DNA of 64,000 bases from Flavobacteriales bacterium (GTDB taxonomy: Bacteria; Bacteroidota; Bacteroidia; Flavobacteriales_D; Sanyastnellaceae). Location: the NCBI GenBank assembly GCA_002862785.1, contig PKDZ01000018.1, positions 1-64,000 on the forward strand, in the 5' to 3' direction. Positions 18,110 through 28,296 of this stretch are shown piece by piece (the first letter of the stretch is position 1; each line of letters starts with the position of its first letter). The notes under the pieces are model-generated. The model was not told the origin of the DNA, searched no databases, and was given only the letters and a program-made list of their open reading frames with translations. Made by a program: the position numbers and the translations under genes.

Positions 18110-18567
18110 GATGTTTTGGGCTAGGAGGGTGGTGGTTTATCCACTTCAGCCCGTTTTCTACGATGACGTTCCCCACGCCCATTCTGTGAAAATCAAGACT
18201 CCCTGAATCACAGTGAGTTAGGTTTTTCTCCTTTCGAGGAATCTCCCCTTTGATCCCCCGGAATCTGGTCCTTTCCGGCAGCCGGGATGAGGGCCCCATT
18301 CGGACAAAATGCGCCAGAATTTGTAGACGTAAGGCTTCCGCGTGAAGACGTTAATTACATATTTTCGTCGACAGAAAAACGAGTTTGATTTGTCGAAATC
18401 GGACATTGGTTGAAATGCGATTCCACGCATATGAAGGTCCTGACCCTCAATGGGATGTATAATTCGACGAACCCCCCTTAGGGGACATTGTGGGACCGTG
18501 AAGATTGTGGAACTTGGACGAACCTGTTTAACGACAGGAATAAACCAAAGGAACCAAATCTCTTGTG
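18110..18567 (+). other. 458-base leader/intergenic region, no gene seen
   Basis: This region is richer in A+T than its surroundings and carries no convincing open frame. It includes TATTTTCG (18360-18367), a possible -7 element more than 200 bases before the giant gene, a short hairpin CCTGT/ACAGG (18523-18538) and an A-rich stretch just before the start codon. If the promoter is at 18360, the message has a long leader that might be regulatory. I see no known riboswitch. Confidence 0.4.
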
Positions 18568-21500
18568 ATGCGTCTCACATCTCTCTGTACGGCCCTCTTC
18601 TTGCTTGTGGCCACCTCCTTTTCCCAAGTCCAGCAAATTGCTGTCAATTCCGCTCCGGCTCCGGAGGGGTACGACATCGAGCTGGAAGTCGTCAACGAGA
18701 ACATCGGCATTCTGGCCGGTGCCCTCGGTGTTGTCGACCTGACGGGATACAGCACCACTCATATTTATGTCACCATGAACGGTCCGGATGACTTTCTGTC
18801 TTCCGTGTCGGGTGATGCCGCGAACCCGACGTTCGTAAATACGACGACGAGCTTCTACCATGCAGCGCTTGGTGCCGGGGTTCCGAATGGCATCAACAGC
18901 CTGCTGTTCCCGGTGTACCCGGACCTCGCCTACGACTCGTGGGTGACCATTGGTCTGCAGGGCACGCCGAACGCTTTGGGGGGTGAAGCCAACGTGAGCA
19001 CGGTGCAATCCTCGGACAACCCTTGGTTTACCAACTTCGATCCGGGTGGTGGTCTTCCGGGCGGCAACATCTCCATCGATGACGGCATCGGTGGTGCTTG
19101 GTACGCCCTCAATGGAGACGCCAACGGTGTGGCTGGAGACGACTTGAAGGTGTTGGCTGGTCAGTTCACCACGACGGGTGAACTCGATGGTCAGCTTTAC
19201 GTCCAGGTCTTTATTGACGGTGATGGTGCCAACGAGTTCCGGGACACGTTCTACTTCGGTTCGAGCGCTCCGAGCCCGGGATGTACGGACGCCGAGGCCT
19301 GCAACTACGACGATGCCGCCACGTTGGACGATGGCAGCTGTACCTACCCCGAGGCCACGAACCTCGATTGTGATGGCAACTGCCTCAACGACGCCGACAC
19401 CGATGGCATCTGCGACGAGGACGAAGTGCTCGGCTGTACCGATGACACGGCCTGCAACTATGATGCAGACGCCACGGACGACGACAGCTCCTGCACCTAT
19501 CCGGCGGCAGACAACCTCGACTGTGATGGCAACTGCCTCGCCGACGCCGATGGCGACGGAATCTGTGATGAGGACGAGGTCCCCGGTTGTACCGACGAGG
19601 CAGCGTGCAACTACAGTGCTTCCGCCACGGATGACGATGACAGCTGTACCTATCCTGATGGATACCCCAACAACACGATTGACTGCGATGGAAACTGCCT
19701 GAATGACGCTGATGGCGACCTCGTGTGCGACGAAGATGAGATTGGGGGCTGCCAAGACAGCGGTGCTTGTAACTATGATGCTGCCGCCACGGACGATGAT
19801 GGCTCCTGTGAGTACCTGACTTGCGCTGGTTGCACTGCCGCTGACGCCTGTAACTACGACGCGGCGGCCACCATCGATGATGGTTCCTGCGTTTTCGCAG
19901 ACGATCCTTGTGAGACGTGCAATGCAGACGGTACGGTCAATCCGAACGACGATGACGGCGACGGCGTCTGCAATGCCGATGAGACGGAGGGATGTACTGA
20001 CCCAGAAGCTTGTAATGCCGGTGATTTCACGGATACGGACAACAGTCTTTGCGAGTACCCCGCCGATGTGAATGGTGGCATTACCAACCTCGACTGCGAC
20101 GGCAATTGCTACAACGATGCCGACGGAGACGGCGTGTGTGACGAGGACGAGATCGCCGGTTGTACCGACGAGAACGCCTGTGACTACGACGCGTCCGCCA
20201 CGGACGACGATGGCTCCTGCACGTACCCGATCGACATCTACGGCATCGATTACGTGGACTGTGACGGCGAGTGCCTGAACGACGCCGATGGCGACGGAGT
20301 CTGCAACGAAGACGAGACGGAGAGCTGCACGGACCCCGAGGCCTGCAACTACGACGACAACCCGCTTGCCGACACGGACAACACGCTCTGTGTTTACGCC
20401 AGCGACATCTATGGAGTGAACAACGTCGATTGTGACGGTGAGTGCCTGAACGATGCCGACGGTGACGGAGTCTGTGATGAAGACGAAATCGCCGGTTGTA
20501 CCGACGAGGGCGCCAACAACTATGACGCCTCCGCCACGGACGACGACGGATCTTGCACGGGTTGCACGAATCCGATTGCCGACAACTACTACGCTGGCGC
20601 CGACATCGACGATGGCACCTGTGTGATCAGTGGTTGTACCGAGTCCGAGGCCTGCAACTACTTCGCCGAGGCGAATAACGATGACGGTTCCTGCCAGTAC
20701 CCGATTGACCTCTATGGAGTTGACTTTGTGGACTGTGATGATGTCTGCCTAAACGACCTTGATGCTGACGGCTTGTGTAATGAAGAAGAGTTGTTGACAT
20801 CCGAAGGAGGGGCCATTGATGTGGCACTCGCATCCGGTGCTGCCATAGACAGCTCAGCTGCCTTACTTGGCTCTACTTTGGACGATCCTTCCGCAGCTTC
20901 ATGTGGGTCAGTCTTCCTCCCAGTTGACGCTGCGTGGGATGCTGCTGGATACAACCTGAATACGCTCCCCGCGGAAATTCTCGCTGAGCTCATGGAGGGT
21001 CACTTCTTCCCAGGGCTTTGCGGTCCGATGACCGATGGTGCGTCCTACACGAACAGTTTGGGAGAAGCCTTCACCTACTCTGAAGCCGCCAATAGTTTAA
21101 TCAATGGAGATGGTGATGCCTTTGTCATCATTGATGGTGGATTCCTTTTTGGAGGCGACAGTTACCTGTATTCCGTTGGTAGTGTGATTCCTCTCGACAG
21201 TGCTGACCCTTGTTTGGGCTGTGCAAGCTTGGACATGGATGGTGATCTTTCCAATTACACGGTGGAATGCGAAAGCGAGTTGCTCACAGCGACTGCAGCT
21301 TCTGCTACGGCATATGCTTGTTCTGAATTGGAATTGGATGCTGTTTACAGCGATAAGTTTCTTTTCGATGGGCAAAATCAGATGGAAATGGGGGGCGGAA
21401 CGAGCCAAACGTGGAATGTGCTGACGGCTGGTGATGACCCGAACTTCAACAACGGTACGGACGCCCTGCTGCAGTTCTATGACATCGACGGCAACATGGG

Positions 21501-24500
21501 TGAGGCCGTGTACTTCGTGGAGGACCTCTCCGCAGGTGGTGTCACCCTGACCCAGTACGAGAACGGCACGGCCATTCTCGAGGGTGCTGTGGTGGACATG
21601 GACAATCCGAACCGCGGTCTCGACCTCCACTTCTACTTCCAGAACCGCACCGCTGGCGACGCGTGGGGTGGTGGATTCAAGAACGACTACGGTTGTGCCG
21701 TCAACACCGACGAGTGGACCATGTACGTCCTCAACGACGACATGAGCTACGCCACCGGCCGCGGCGACTGGCAGTTTGGAACGCTCCTGCGTTTCAACCA
21801 CCAGCCGGCCAGCCAGTACTTCGGCTACCAGCTCGGTGACGGAGCCAACAACCACAACTGCGACGCCAACGGATTCTCCGGATGGTTCAACTGGAGTGGT
21901 GCCATCGCCGGCGAGGCCGCCTTCGGTCAGGCTGGTGACATCATCGCGACCCTCGACCCGACGGTCGACCACGCGACGGACTGCCAGGATGGTGAGTTCG
22001 TGGAGTTCCACTACGTGGCCTACGACGAGCTCTGCAACATTGCCCAGCTCAACATCCAGAACGTGACCCGCGACGACGTGACCGCCCCGACCTACGTGTC
22101 CGGTGGTGACGACATCACCCTCGACTGCGCGGTCAGCGAGCAGTGGCTGCTGGACAACCCGGCCGACGCCGAGGTGGTCCTCTTCAGCGACAACTGCGAC
22201 GACAGCGAATACGGCTGTGCCGCCGGCTTCGACCCGAACACCGCCGGCTTCGCCGACGGCGACGATGTCTTCGTGTGCGTTGAGCTCGTGGGGGAGACCA
22301 TGACCCAGTACACGGCAAGCAGCTGCCGCACGCTCCAGCGTACCTGGGTGGCCACGGACTGCTTCGGCAACCAAGCCTTCCACGTAAAGACCATCACAAT
22401 CGAGGACAACACCGCTCCGGAAGTGGACGTGACGGCTCCGGCCGACATCACACTCAACGTGAACGGTCTCTGCTATGTCGACCTCGACCCGAGCAACACG
22501 GGTGAGGGCATGCCGAGCTACAGCGACAATTGTGATCTCGCCGACACGGGCATGAGCTACAGCGACCTCATTGTCGACAGCGTCAGCACCGGTTGCTACA
22601 GCATCATCCGAACCTGGACCGTCATGGCGACGGACAGCTGCGGCAACGCCAACGCTGCTAGCGACAACCAGCGCATCGACATTCAGGACCTGATTGCTCC
22701 GAGCTTCAGCTACCTCCCGGTCGACACCATCGAGTGTGACCTCTGGGGTGACTGCTCCTACGAGTACCTGAACAGCATTGGATTGGCCACGGCCATGGAC
22801 AACTGCGAGCTGAGCCACGTCGACGTGGACTGCACGCCGCTCTCCAGTGCCTGTACTGACGACTACATCGTCGACTACACGGCCTACGACATGTGCGGCA
22901 ACAGCACGTCCATCCAGCAGATCGTGGTCACCTCTGACTTCACGGCCCCCGCGTTCACGTTCGCTCCGGCGGACCTCACGCTCGAGTGTAGCGACGCTTC
23001 CCTCACGGGCGACGTTGACGGATACGCCGTGCCGGTCTACACCCCGGGTGACGGCCTCCACGCTGAAGCCATGGACAACTGCGATCCCGAGATCTTCGTG
23101 ACCTACGAAGATGTGATCCTGTCCACTTCCTGTGCTCAGGAGTACACCATCCGCCGTACGTACAGCGTGTACGACTGCGATGAAAACCTCGCTCAGCACG
23201 TTCAGGACATCACCATCGACGACAGCACGGCTCCGGAGTTCACCTCCTTCCCAGCCGACGTGGCCGACGTGGAGTGCGACGCCGTTCCGGCTGTGGCCGA
23301 TCTTGGTAGCCTGGCTGCCAGCGACAATTGCGACGGCAACCCCAGCATCTCCTACGATGGAGAGGTTCGCACGGACGGTGACTGCGAGGACAGCTACACG
23401 CTGGAGCGCGCGTGGACGACGGTCGACTGTGCCGGCAACAGCCACACGCAGACCCAGACCATCACGGTGGTCGACACGCAGGCTCCGGCTCTGAGCATCG
23501 ACTGCCCGGCCGACATGTTGCATGAAAATGAGTGCTTCGGTCAGGGTTCAGGCCCGGCTGACGTGACCTTCACGTTCATCACGGATGCTTACGGCAGCGG
23601 TGAAGCTTCCGCCATCGTTTATGATGCCGACGGTGCTGAGGTGGCCAACTACCCGCTGGGTTACTTCATGGATAGCGACACCACCAGTGAAACCTTGACG
23701 CTCAATCCGGGTGCCTACACCATTGTCCTTGGAGACGATTGGGGTGACGGATGGTCTTGGGCGCCGGCCACGGGTGAGGACGCTGTGAGCCTCTCCGGAG
23801 GAGCCACCGGATCTCTTGATTTCCTCGGTGGAGCTTCGGCTTCCCTCGCATTCGATGTCAATGGTGATGCCAGCGCTCAACTCTCGACGGCCACCAACGG
23901 TGAGCCGGCTTGGAGCGCCAGCGACAACTGTGATGCCGACGTGCAAGTGAGCTACACCTACAGTGATGACATCGTGGCTGATTGCAGCAGCGGTGACAGT
24001 GCCGACGAGGGCGGGTACACCGTTACGCGGACGTTTACGGTGACGGCCACGGACAACTGTGGCAACGCCACGACGCTGACTTGTGACCAGATTATCACCT
24101 TCACGGACACTGAAGCTCCGGCCATGTCCGATGACGCGGGTGAGCTTTACCCGGCTTCGATTCCCTGCGCTGACATGGGCGATCCGTACGACACCAGCTT
24201 CATGCCGGTGGGTGCCACGGACAACTGTGACAGCGAGCCGATGATGGAGGTGGCGAATGCTTACTTGACCTCGGGTTCCTGCCCGGGAACGTGGGTGCGT
24301 CATTGGGTGGCCTATGATGACTGCGGCAACATGTCCGCCGAAGCCATCCAGTACATTCCGACCTACGACATCGTGGCGCCGGAGGTGAGCATTGCCTGCC
24401 CGGGCATTTCCTCCACCGGAGGTCCGGCTGACGTGCTCTTCACGTTCACCACGGACCAGTATGGCGGAGCGGAAGCGTTTGCGACCATTACGGACAGTGA

Positions 24501-27500
24501 GGGCGCCATCGTGGCCGACTACCCGCTGGGTTCCTTCCCGAGCAGCGCGGTGACTGAGGAGACGGTGAGTCTTGAACCCGGTACCTACACCATCACGCTT
24601 GGTGACGATTGGGGTGACGGATGGGCCTGGGCTCCGGCCACTGGAGAAGACGCCGTTGTCATCTCCGGAGGAGCTTCCGGCTCTCTCGACTTCCTCGGCG
24701 GAAGTGAGGCTTCGCTTGAGTTCGCTGTCACGGGTGGTGGCGGAGGTTCCACCACGACGACCGTCTACCTTGACGAGAACTGCGACGTGGACTTGAGCCC
24801 CGATGCTCTTGGATACGCCACGTCCGAGTACAGCGACGATTGTGACACGGATCCGGCCCTGAGCATCACCTACAGCGATGGTCCGCGTGACTACGCTTGC
24901 GGCGAGGAGACGGGAACCTTCACGTTCACCCGGACGTGGACGGCTACGGTCACCGACCTGTGCGGCAACAGCAGCTCTGCTTCCTGTGACCAGACCATCA
25001 CGGCCATCGACAATTCCGCTCCGACTCTGGAGCTGGATTGCCCGCCGAGCGCAAACCTCATCAACGTCTGCTGGGCAGATGTGGATACGAGCCTCGCCGC
25101 GCTGGGTGCGGTTCAGTGGACGGCCTTGGATAACTGCGATGAGAACCTCGACGTCAGCTACACCTACAGCGACGAGCTTGAGTTCGACTGCAGCCTGATT
25201 GGAGTGGACGCCAACCCTGAGGGTAGCTACAACTTCACCCGGACCTTCGTGGTGACGGCTGTGGACTGCAACGGCAACACGACCACTGAGACTTGCTCGC
25301 ACTTCATCAACACGTTCGACCTGACGGCTCCGACCATCGAACTGACCTGTCCGGATACGGCCACGGTTCAGCACGACGAGAGCTGCATGGCCGATCTCGA
25401 CCCGTCCAATACGGGCAGCGCCTTCGCCACGGCGACGGACGATTGCGACACGGACGTGACCATCACGTACAGCTACACGGACGGTGCTCCGACCTACACC
25501 TGTGGAAACGGTGGCTACGAATTCACCCGGACGTGGACGGCCACGGCCGAGGACGACTGTGGCAATGAGTCCAGCACGTCCTGTGACCAGCTCATCATCG
25601 TTGAGGACAACATCGCTCCGGAGGCCAGCATCACCTGCCCGGCTGACATCGCGGTGAGCCTTGACGAGAACTGTGAGGCTGATCTCAGCACGGATGCTCT
25701 CGGTATGGCCACGGGTTCCGGCACGGACAACTGCGACAGCGACGTCGACATGGAGATCACCTACGAGGATGCGGCTCCGACGTACACCTGCACGGGTGAT
25801 GACGACCAGCTCGATGGTTCCTACAGCTTCGTGCGGACATTCACGGCCACGGCCACGGACGACTGCGGCAACACGCACAGCGTGAGCTGTGACCAGACGA
25901 TCACCGTCAACGACGAGATGGCGCCGACGCAGATCTTCCCGAACCTCGCCACGGACACGCTCTACCTCGACCTGGACTGCTACGCCGACCTCACGCCGGC
26001 GTCCATCCCGGCTCCGGAGACGAGCGACAACTGCGACAGCGATGTGGCTGCCGTGGTGACGTATGAGGACAATGCCGCCACCTTCGGCTCCCTCTTCGGT
26101 GAAGTGACCGTCGAAGTGGAGACGGTGGCCGAGCACACGGACGGCGACCTCGCTGGAATGAGCACCTACCGCATCTACGCGGTTCTGCCCCAGGAAGGCG
26201 ACTTCCTCAGCTCGATCAGCGGTGAGGGTTCCTTCAGCACGCAGATCCGCACGTCGACGAGCTTCTACCAGCACCCGCTGGGAGCGTCCACGCCGACCTT
26301 CATCAATCCGGCCCTCTACAGTGGGTTCCCGGAGCTCGAGTACGACAGCTACATGACCATCGGTCTCGACCAGCAGCCGGACCTCGGCGCAGGTGAGGGC
26401 GCGATCAACGTCGCTGGCAACTGGGGCAACGACTTCGAGAACGGCGGTGACGTCATCCTCAACGGTCAGTTCGGTGGTGCCTGGTTCGCCCTGAATGGAG
26501 ATGCCAATGGCTTTGCCGGCGCCGACCGCCGCGTGCTCGTGGCGCAGGTCACGACCGACGGAACCGTCAACGGTCAGATCTTCGCCCAGGTGTTCCCGCA
26601 GGGTGACGGTGCCAGCGCCCAGCTCTTCACCGCCACCATCGGTGACGGTTGCGAGGGCGACGACGCCACCATCGAGGGAAGCTACGTGGTCTCCCGCCTC
26701 TGGACGTCCATGATCACGGACGACTGCGGCAACGAGGATACGGCCTATGCCTACCAGTACATCGTGGTGCTCGACACCATCGCCCCGCAGTTCACGAACA
26801 CCTGTGACATCGACAACGGTGAGACGGTGGAGTACACTTGCGGTGATGACAACGGAAACGGTGTGAACGACATCTTCGACTTCATCGAGATTCCGGATCC
26901 CTGTGCTCCGTCCTACATCGAGAACTGTGATAGCGAAGTGGCCCTGACCATGACGTCCACGGAGTCCGGCTACCTGCCGACGGATGACATCTCCAACTAC
27001 TGCATGCCGAGCAACGTCGAGGCCATCGCCAACGGCGAGACCTGTGACGACCGCGCTCCGGAGGCCATCCGCCTCTTCAACTTCAGCGGAGGGGAGTCCT
27101 ACACCCTCGTGGACGGTGGCAGCAGCATTGTCGAGATCATGGCCGACAGCTCCATGCACATCGTGATGGAGGTGGAGAATGCAGCAGGCGACGCCGGCTT
27201 CATCTTCGACGCCATGTACGCCGGTGGTCACGACTGGAACGAGTGGCTCGCCCTGCCGGGAATGCACAACTACAAGAAGGACTGTGCTGAGATCTTCCCG
27301 GGCATCGAGATTTGGACTGAGTGGATCTACTACATCATGGATGGTGGTACCATGAGCGGTACGGGTCGCTACGCTGGTTCCGAGTTCGCACTCAGCCACC
27401 AGCCGTTGAACGCCTACTACGGCCTGCAGGTCGGTGAGGGTGCCAACAACAAGAACGAGAACTACGGTGCCAGCGCCTGGTTCTTCTGGACGGGTGAGTA

Positions 27501-28005
27501 CGTGCTCGACGGCGCCAGCCAAGGCACGATGGCCTCCAGCGGAGACATCTTCATGGACCTCGACTGCTGCCTCGGATGGCAGATCGACTACGAGTACACC
27601 GTGGTGGACGACTGTGGCAACAGCAACGGATTCAGCTACACCGACCTCGGTACGGGTGACTTCGGCAACAGCGCCAACAGCACGGTCAGCGGTGGTCACA
27701 CGCCGGTGGACATCACGGCCGGTACGAGCAGCCTGAAGGATCCGATCCGCATCACGGGCCTCCAGCCGAACCCGACGAACGACATCTCCACGCTTGGATT
27801 CGTGGTGTCCAACAACATGCGCCTGCGCATCGACCTGTACACCATGAGCGGTGGCTACGTCGCTGAGTTGTTCGACGGCAACGCAAGCGAGGATGTCCAG
27901 TACATGCTCGACATCGATGCCACGTCGCTGTCCAGCGGCATGTACCAGATCCGCATGTCGAGCAACGATTACGTGCTCGTCAAGAAGCTCCTCGTGAGCG
28001 AGTGA
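18568..28005 (+). CDS. Giant modular secreted protein with T9SS type A sorting domain
   Basis: About 3145 residues. In order: signal peptide (1-20); a roughly 200-residue domain I call module A (about 35-232); Cys-rich GCTD...DDGSC repeats alternating with calcium-type DADGDGICDEDE stretches (about 239-745); a FAS1-like segment (about 750-880); a jelly-roll-like module B (about 930-1115); a long array of HYR-like repeats with DNCD and DxCGN motifs, interrupted by two copies of a module containing LGDDWGDGW; a second module A (about 2512-2692); a second module B (about 2830-3005); and a C-terminal T9SS domain (LQPNPTNDISTLGF ... MYQIRMSSNDYVLVKKLLVSE). It should be exported and attached to the cell surface, probably as an adhesin-like protein. 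The ATG at 18568 is preferred to the GTG one codon earlier. Large shadow frames on the opposite strand are not genes. Confidence 0.9.
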   Translation: MRLTSLCTALFLLVATSFSQVQQIAVNSAPAPEGYDIELEVVNENIGILAGALGVVDLTGYSTTHIYVTMNGPDDFLSSVSGDAANPTFVNTTTSFYHAALGAGVPNGINSLLFPVYPDLAYDSWVTIGLQGTPNALGGEANVSTVQSSDNPWFTNFDPGGGLPGGNISIDDGIGGAWYALNGDANGVAGDDLKVLAGQFTTTGELDGQLYVQVFIDGDGANEFRDTFYFGSSAPSPGCTDAEACNYDDAATLDDGSCTYPEATNLDCDGNCLNDADTDGICDEDEVLGCTDDTACNYDADATDDDSSCTYPAADNLDCDGNCLADADGDGICDEDEVPGCTDEAACNYSASATDDDDSCTYPDGYPNNTIDCDGNCLNDADGDLVCDEDEIGGCQDSGACNYDAAATDDDGSCEYLTCAGCTAADACNYDAAATIDDGSCVFADDPCETCNADGTVNPNDDDGDGVCNADETEGCTDPEACNAGDFTDTDNSLCEYPADVNGGITNLDCDGNCYNDADGDGVCDEDEIAGCTDENACDYDASATDDDGSCTYPIDIYGIDYVDCDGECLNDADGDGVCNEDETESCTDPEACNYDDNPLADTDNTLCVYASDIYGVNNVDCDGECLNDADGDGVCDEDEIAGCTDEGANNYDASATDDDGSCTGCTNPIADNYYAGADIDDGTCVISGCTESEACNYFAEANNDDGSCQYPIDLYGVDFVDCDDVCLNDLDADGLCNEEELLTSEGGAIDVALASGAAIDSSAALLGSTLDDPSAASCGSVFLPVDAAWDAAGYNLNTLPAEILAELMEGHFFPGLCGPMTDGASYTNSLGEAFTYSEAANSLINGDGDAFVIIDGGFLFGGDSYLYSVGSVIPLDSADPCLGCASLDMDGDLSNYTVECESELLTATAASATAYACSELELDAVYSDKFLFDGQNQMEMGGGTSQTWNVLTAGDDPNFNNGTDALLQFYDIDGNMGEAVYFVEDLSAGGVTLTQYENGTAILEGAVVDMDNPNRGLDLHFYFQNRTAGDAWGGGFKNDYGCAVNTDEWTMYVLNDDMSYATGRGDWQFGTLLRFNHQPASQYFGYQLGDGANNHNCDANGFSGWFNWSGAIAGEAAFGQAGDIIATLDPTVDHATDCQDGEFVEFHYVAYDELCNIAQLNIQNVTRDDVTAPTYVSGGDDITLDCAVSEQWLLDNPADAEVVLFSDNCDDSEYGCAAGFDPNTAGFADGDDVFVCVELVGETMTQYTASSCRTLQRTWVATDCFGNQAFHVKTITIEDNTAPEVDVTAPADITLNVNGLCYVDLDPSNTGEGMPSYSDNCDLADTGMSYSDLIVDSVSTGCYSIIRTWTVMATDSCGNANAASDNQRIDIQDLIAPSFSYLPVDTIECDLWGDCSYEYLNSIGLATAMDNCELSHVDVDCTPLSSACTDDYIVDYTAYDMCGNSTSIQQIVVTSDFTAPAFTFAPADLTLECSDASLTGDVDGYAVPVYTPGDGLHAEAMDNCDPEIFVTYEDVILSTSCAQEYTIRRTYSVYDCDENLAQHVQDITIDDSTAPEFTSFPADVADVECDAVPAVADLGSLAASDNCDGNPSISYDGEVRTDGDCEDSYTLERAWTTVDCAGNSHTQTQTITVVDTQAPALSIDCPADMLHENECFGQGSGPADVTFTFITDAYGSGEASAIVYDADGAEVANYPLGYFMDSDTTSETLTLNPGAYTIVLGDDWGDGWSWAPATGEDAVSLSGGATGSLDFLGGASASLAFDVNGDASAQLSTATNGEPAWSASDNCDADVQVSYTYSDDIVADCSSGDSADEGGYTVTRTFTVTATDNCGNATTLTCDQIITFTDTEAPAMSDDAGELYPASIPCADMGDPYDTSFMPVGATDNCDSEPMMEVANAYLTSGSCPGTWVRHWVAYDDCGNMSAEAIQYIPTYDIVAPEVSIACPGISSTGGPADVLFTFTTDQYGGAEAFATITDSEGAIVADYPLGSFPSSAVTEETVSLEPGTYTITLGDDWGDGWAWAPATGEDAVVISGGASGSLDFLGGSEASLEFAVTGGGGGSTTTTVYLDENCDVDLSPDALGYATSEYSDDCDTDPALSITYSDGPRDYACGEETGTFTFTRTWTATVTDLCGNSSSASCDQTITAIDNSAPTLELDCPPSANLINVCWADVDTSLAALGAVQWTALDNCDENLDVSYTYSDELEFDCSLIGVDANPEGSYNFTRTFVVTAVDCNGNTTTETCSHFINTFDLTAPTIELTCPDTATVQHDESCMADLDPSNTGSAFATATDDCDTDVTITYSYTDGAPTYTCGNGGYEFTRTWTATAEDDCGNESSTSCDQLIIVEDNIAPEASITCPADIAVSLDENCEADLSTDALGMATGSGTDNCDSDVDMEITYEDAAPTYTCTGDDDQLDGSYSFVRTFTATATDDCGNTHSVSCDQTITVNDEMAPTQIFPNLATDTLYLDLDCYADLTPASIPAPETSDNCDSDVAAVVTYEDNAATFGSLFGEVTVEVETVAEHTDGDLAGMSTYRIYAVLPQEGDFLSSISGEGSFSTQIRTSTSFYQHPLGASTPTFINPALYSGFPELEYDSYMTIGLDQQPDLGAGEGAINVAGNWGNDFENGGDVILNGQFGGAWFALNGDANGFAGADRRVLVAQVTTDGTVNGQIFAQVFPQGDGASAQLFTATIGDGCEGDDATIEGSYVVSRLWTSMITDDCGNEDTAYAYQYIVVLDTIAPQFTNTCDIDNGETVEYTCGDDNGNGVNDIFDFIEIPDPCAPSYIENCDSEVALTMTSTESGYLPTDDISNYCMPSNVEAIANGETCDDRAPEAIRLFNFSGGESYTLVDGGSSIVEIMADSSMHIVMEVENAAGDAGFIFDAMYAGGHDWNEWLALPGMHNYKKDCAEIFPGIEIWTEWIYYIMDGGTMSGTGRYAGSEFALSHQPLNAYYGLQVGEGANNKNENYGASAWFFWTGEYVLDGASQGTMASSGDIFMDLDCCLGWQIDYEYTVVDDCGNSNGFSYTDLGTGDFGNSANSTVSGGHTPVDITAGTSSLKDPIRITGLQPNPTNDISTLGFVVSNNMRLRIDLYTMSGGYVAELFDGNASEDVQYMLDIDATSLSSGMYQIRMSSNDYVLVKKLLVSE
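19279..20795 (+). repeat. GCTD...DDGSC / calcium-type repeat tract in the giant gene
   Basis: About ten degenerate units of 40-60 residues. Each has GCTD, then ACNYD or a variant, then DDGSC with paired cysteines, followed in most units by CDGNC...DADGDGICDEDE, which looks like a thrombospondin type 3 calcium loop. Units differ in synonymous positions, so the tract is not a fresh slippage product. Confidence 0.85.
22400..26760 (+). repeat. HYR-like repeat array in the giant gene
   Basis: Roughly ten to twelve units of 80-110 residues, with boundaries marked by DNTAP or DxxAP and interiors containing SDNCD, ITYSYTD, FTRTWTATA and DxCGN. Two copies of an extra module (about 23545-23880 and 24420-24740), each with LGDDWGDGW and APATGEDAV, are inserted between units. 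Confidence 0.8.
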
Positions 28006-28034
28006 TCTTCGGACCTCTGAGATTCTGATATCGG

Positions 28035-28070
28035 AAGGCCGTCCCGCAAGGGGCGGCCTTCTGCTTTTTC
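28035..28070 (+). terminator. Terminator of the giant gene
   Basis: AAGGCCGTCCC pairs with GGGGCGGCCTT (one G-T pair) around a GCAA loop and is followed by CTGCTTTTT. It lies 30 bases after the stop codon. Confidence 0.9.
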
Positions 28071-28154
28071 CGGGGGTGGTGAGGTGGTGTTGACGGATGT
28101 CATCCGATCGGGTGACGGAGGTCGCCGGATGGCGGAAAGGGGCACCCCACATTT

Positions 28155-28278
28155 ACAGTGTCTGACAGGGGCAAACGAAGCGGAAACGCTCAACACACGC
28201 CCCGGAACATCAGCAAGCATGGTTTTGGTTTCTTTCCAGGGGAGGTGATCGCAACGGCGTTCACCTCCCCGCTTTTTA
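28155..28278 (+). ncRNA. Candidate structured RNA ending in an intrinsic terminator
   Basis: Nested complementarity is visible: CTGA (28162-28165) with TCAG (28210-28213); GGGGC (28168-28172) with GCCCC (28199-28203); and inside it AGCG-GAAA-CGCT (28179-28190), a stem with a GNRA tetraloop. About 25 bases later GGGAGGTGA (28240-28248) pairs with TCACCTCCC (28262-28270), followed by GCTTTTT, which is a terminator. The terminator lies between the giant gene's own terminator and the xseA promoter box, so it must end a separate transcript or attenuate xseA. A weak -7-like TACAGTGT lies at 28154-28161. I could not match it to SRP RNA, 6S RNA, tmRNA or a known riboswitch. Confidence 0.35.
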
Positions 28279-28282
28279 TGGG

Positions 28283-28290
28283 TATGTTGG
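28283..28290 (+). promoter_or_regulatory. Possible -7 promoter element for xseA
   Basis: TATGTTGG resembles TAnnTTTG and ends six bases before the GTG start of xseA, just after the T-run of the upstream terminator. Confidence 0.35.
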
Positions 28291-28296
28291 TCCTCT

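Noticed and set aside
23548-28152. Very long open frame (1534 codons) on the strand opposite the giant gene
   Set aside because: It mirrors the high-G+C, repetitive codon pattern of the real gene, has no recognisable domains or promoter, and the sense protein has a signal peptide, known repeats and a T9SS tail.
28155-28278. Hammerhead ribozyme, SRP RNA or tmRNA identity for the structured region
   Set aside because: The hammerhead core (CUGANGA...GAAA) is not matched, the SRP apical loop is absent, and no tRNA-like end or tag frame is present.
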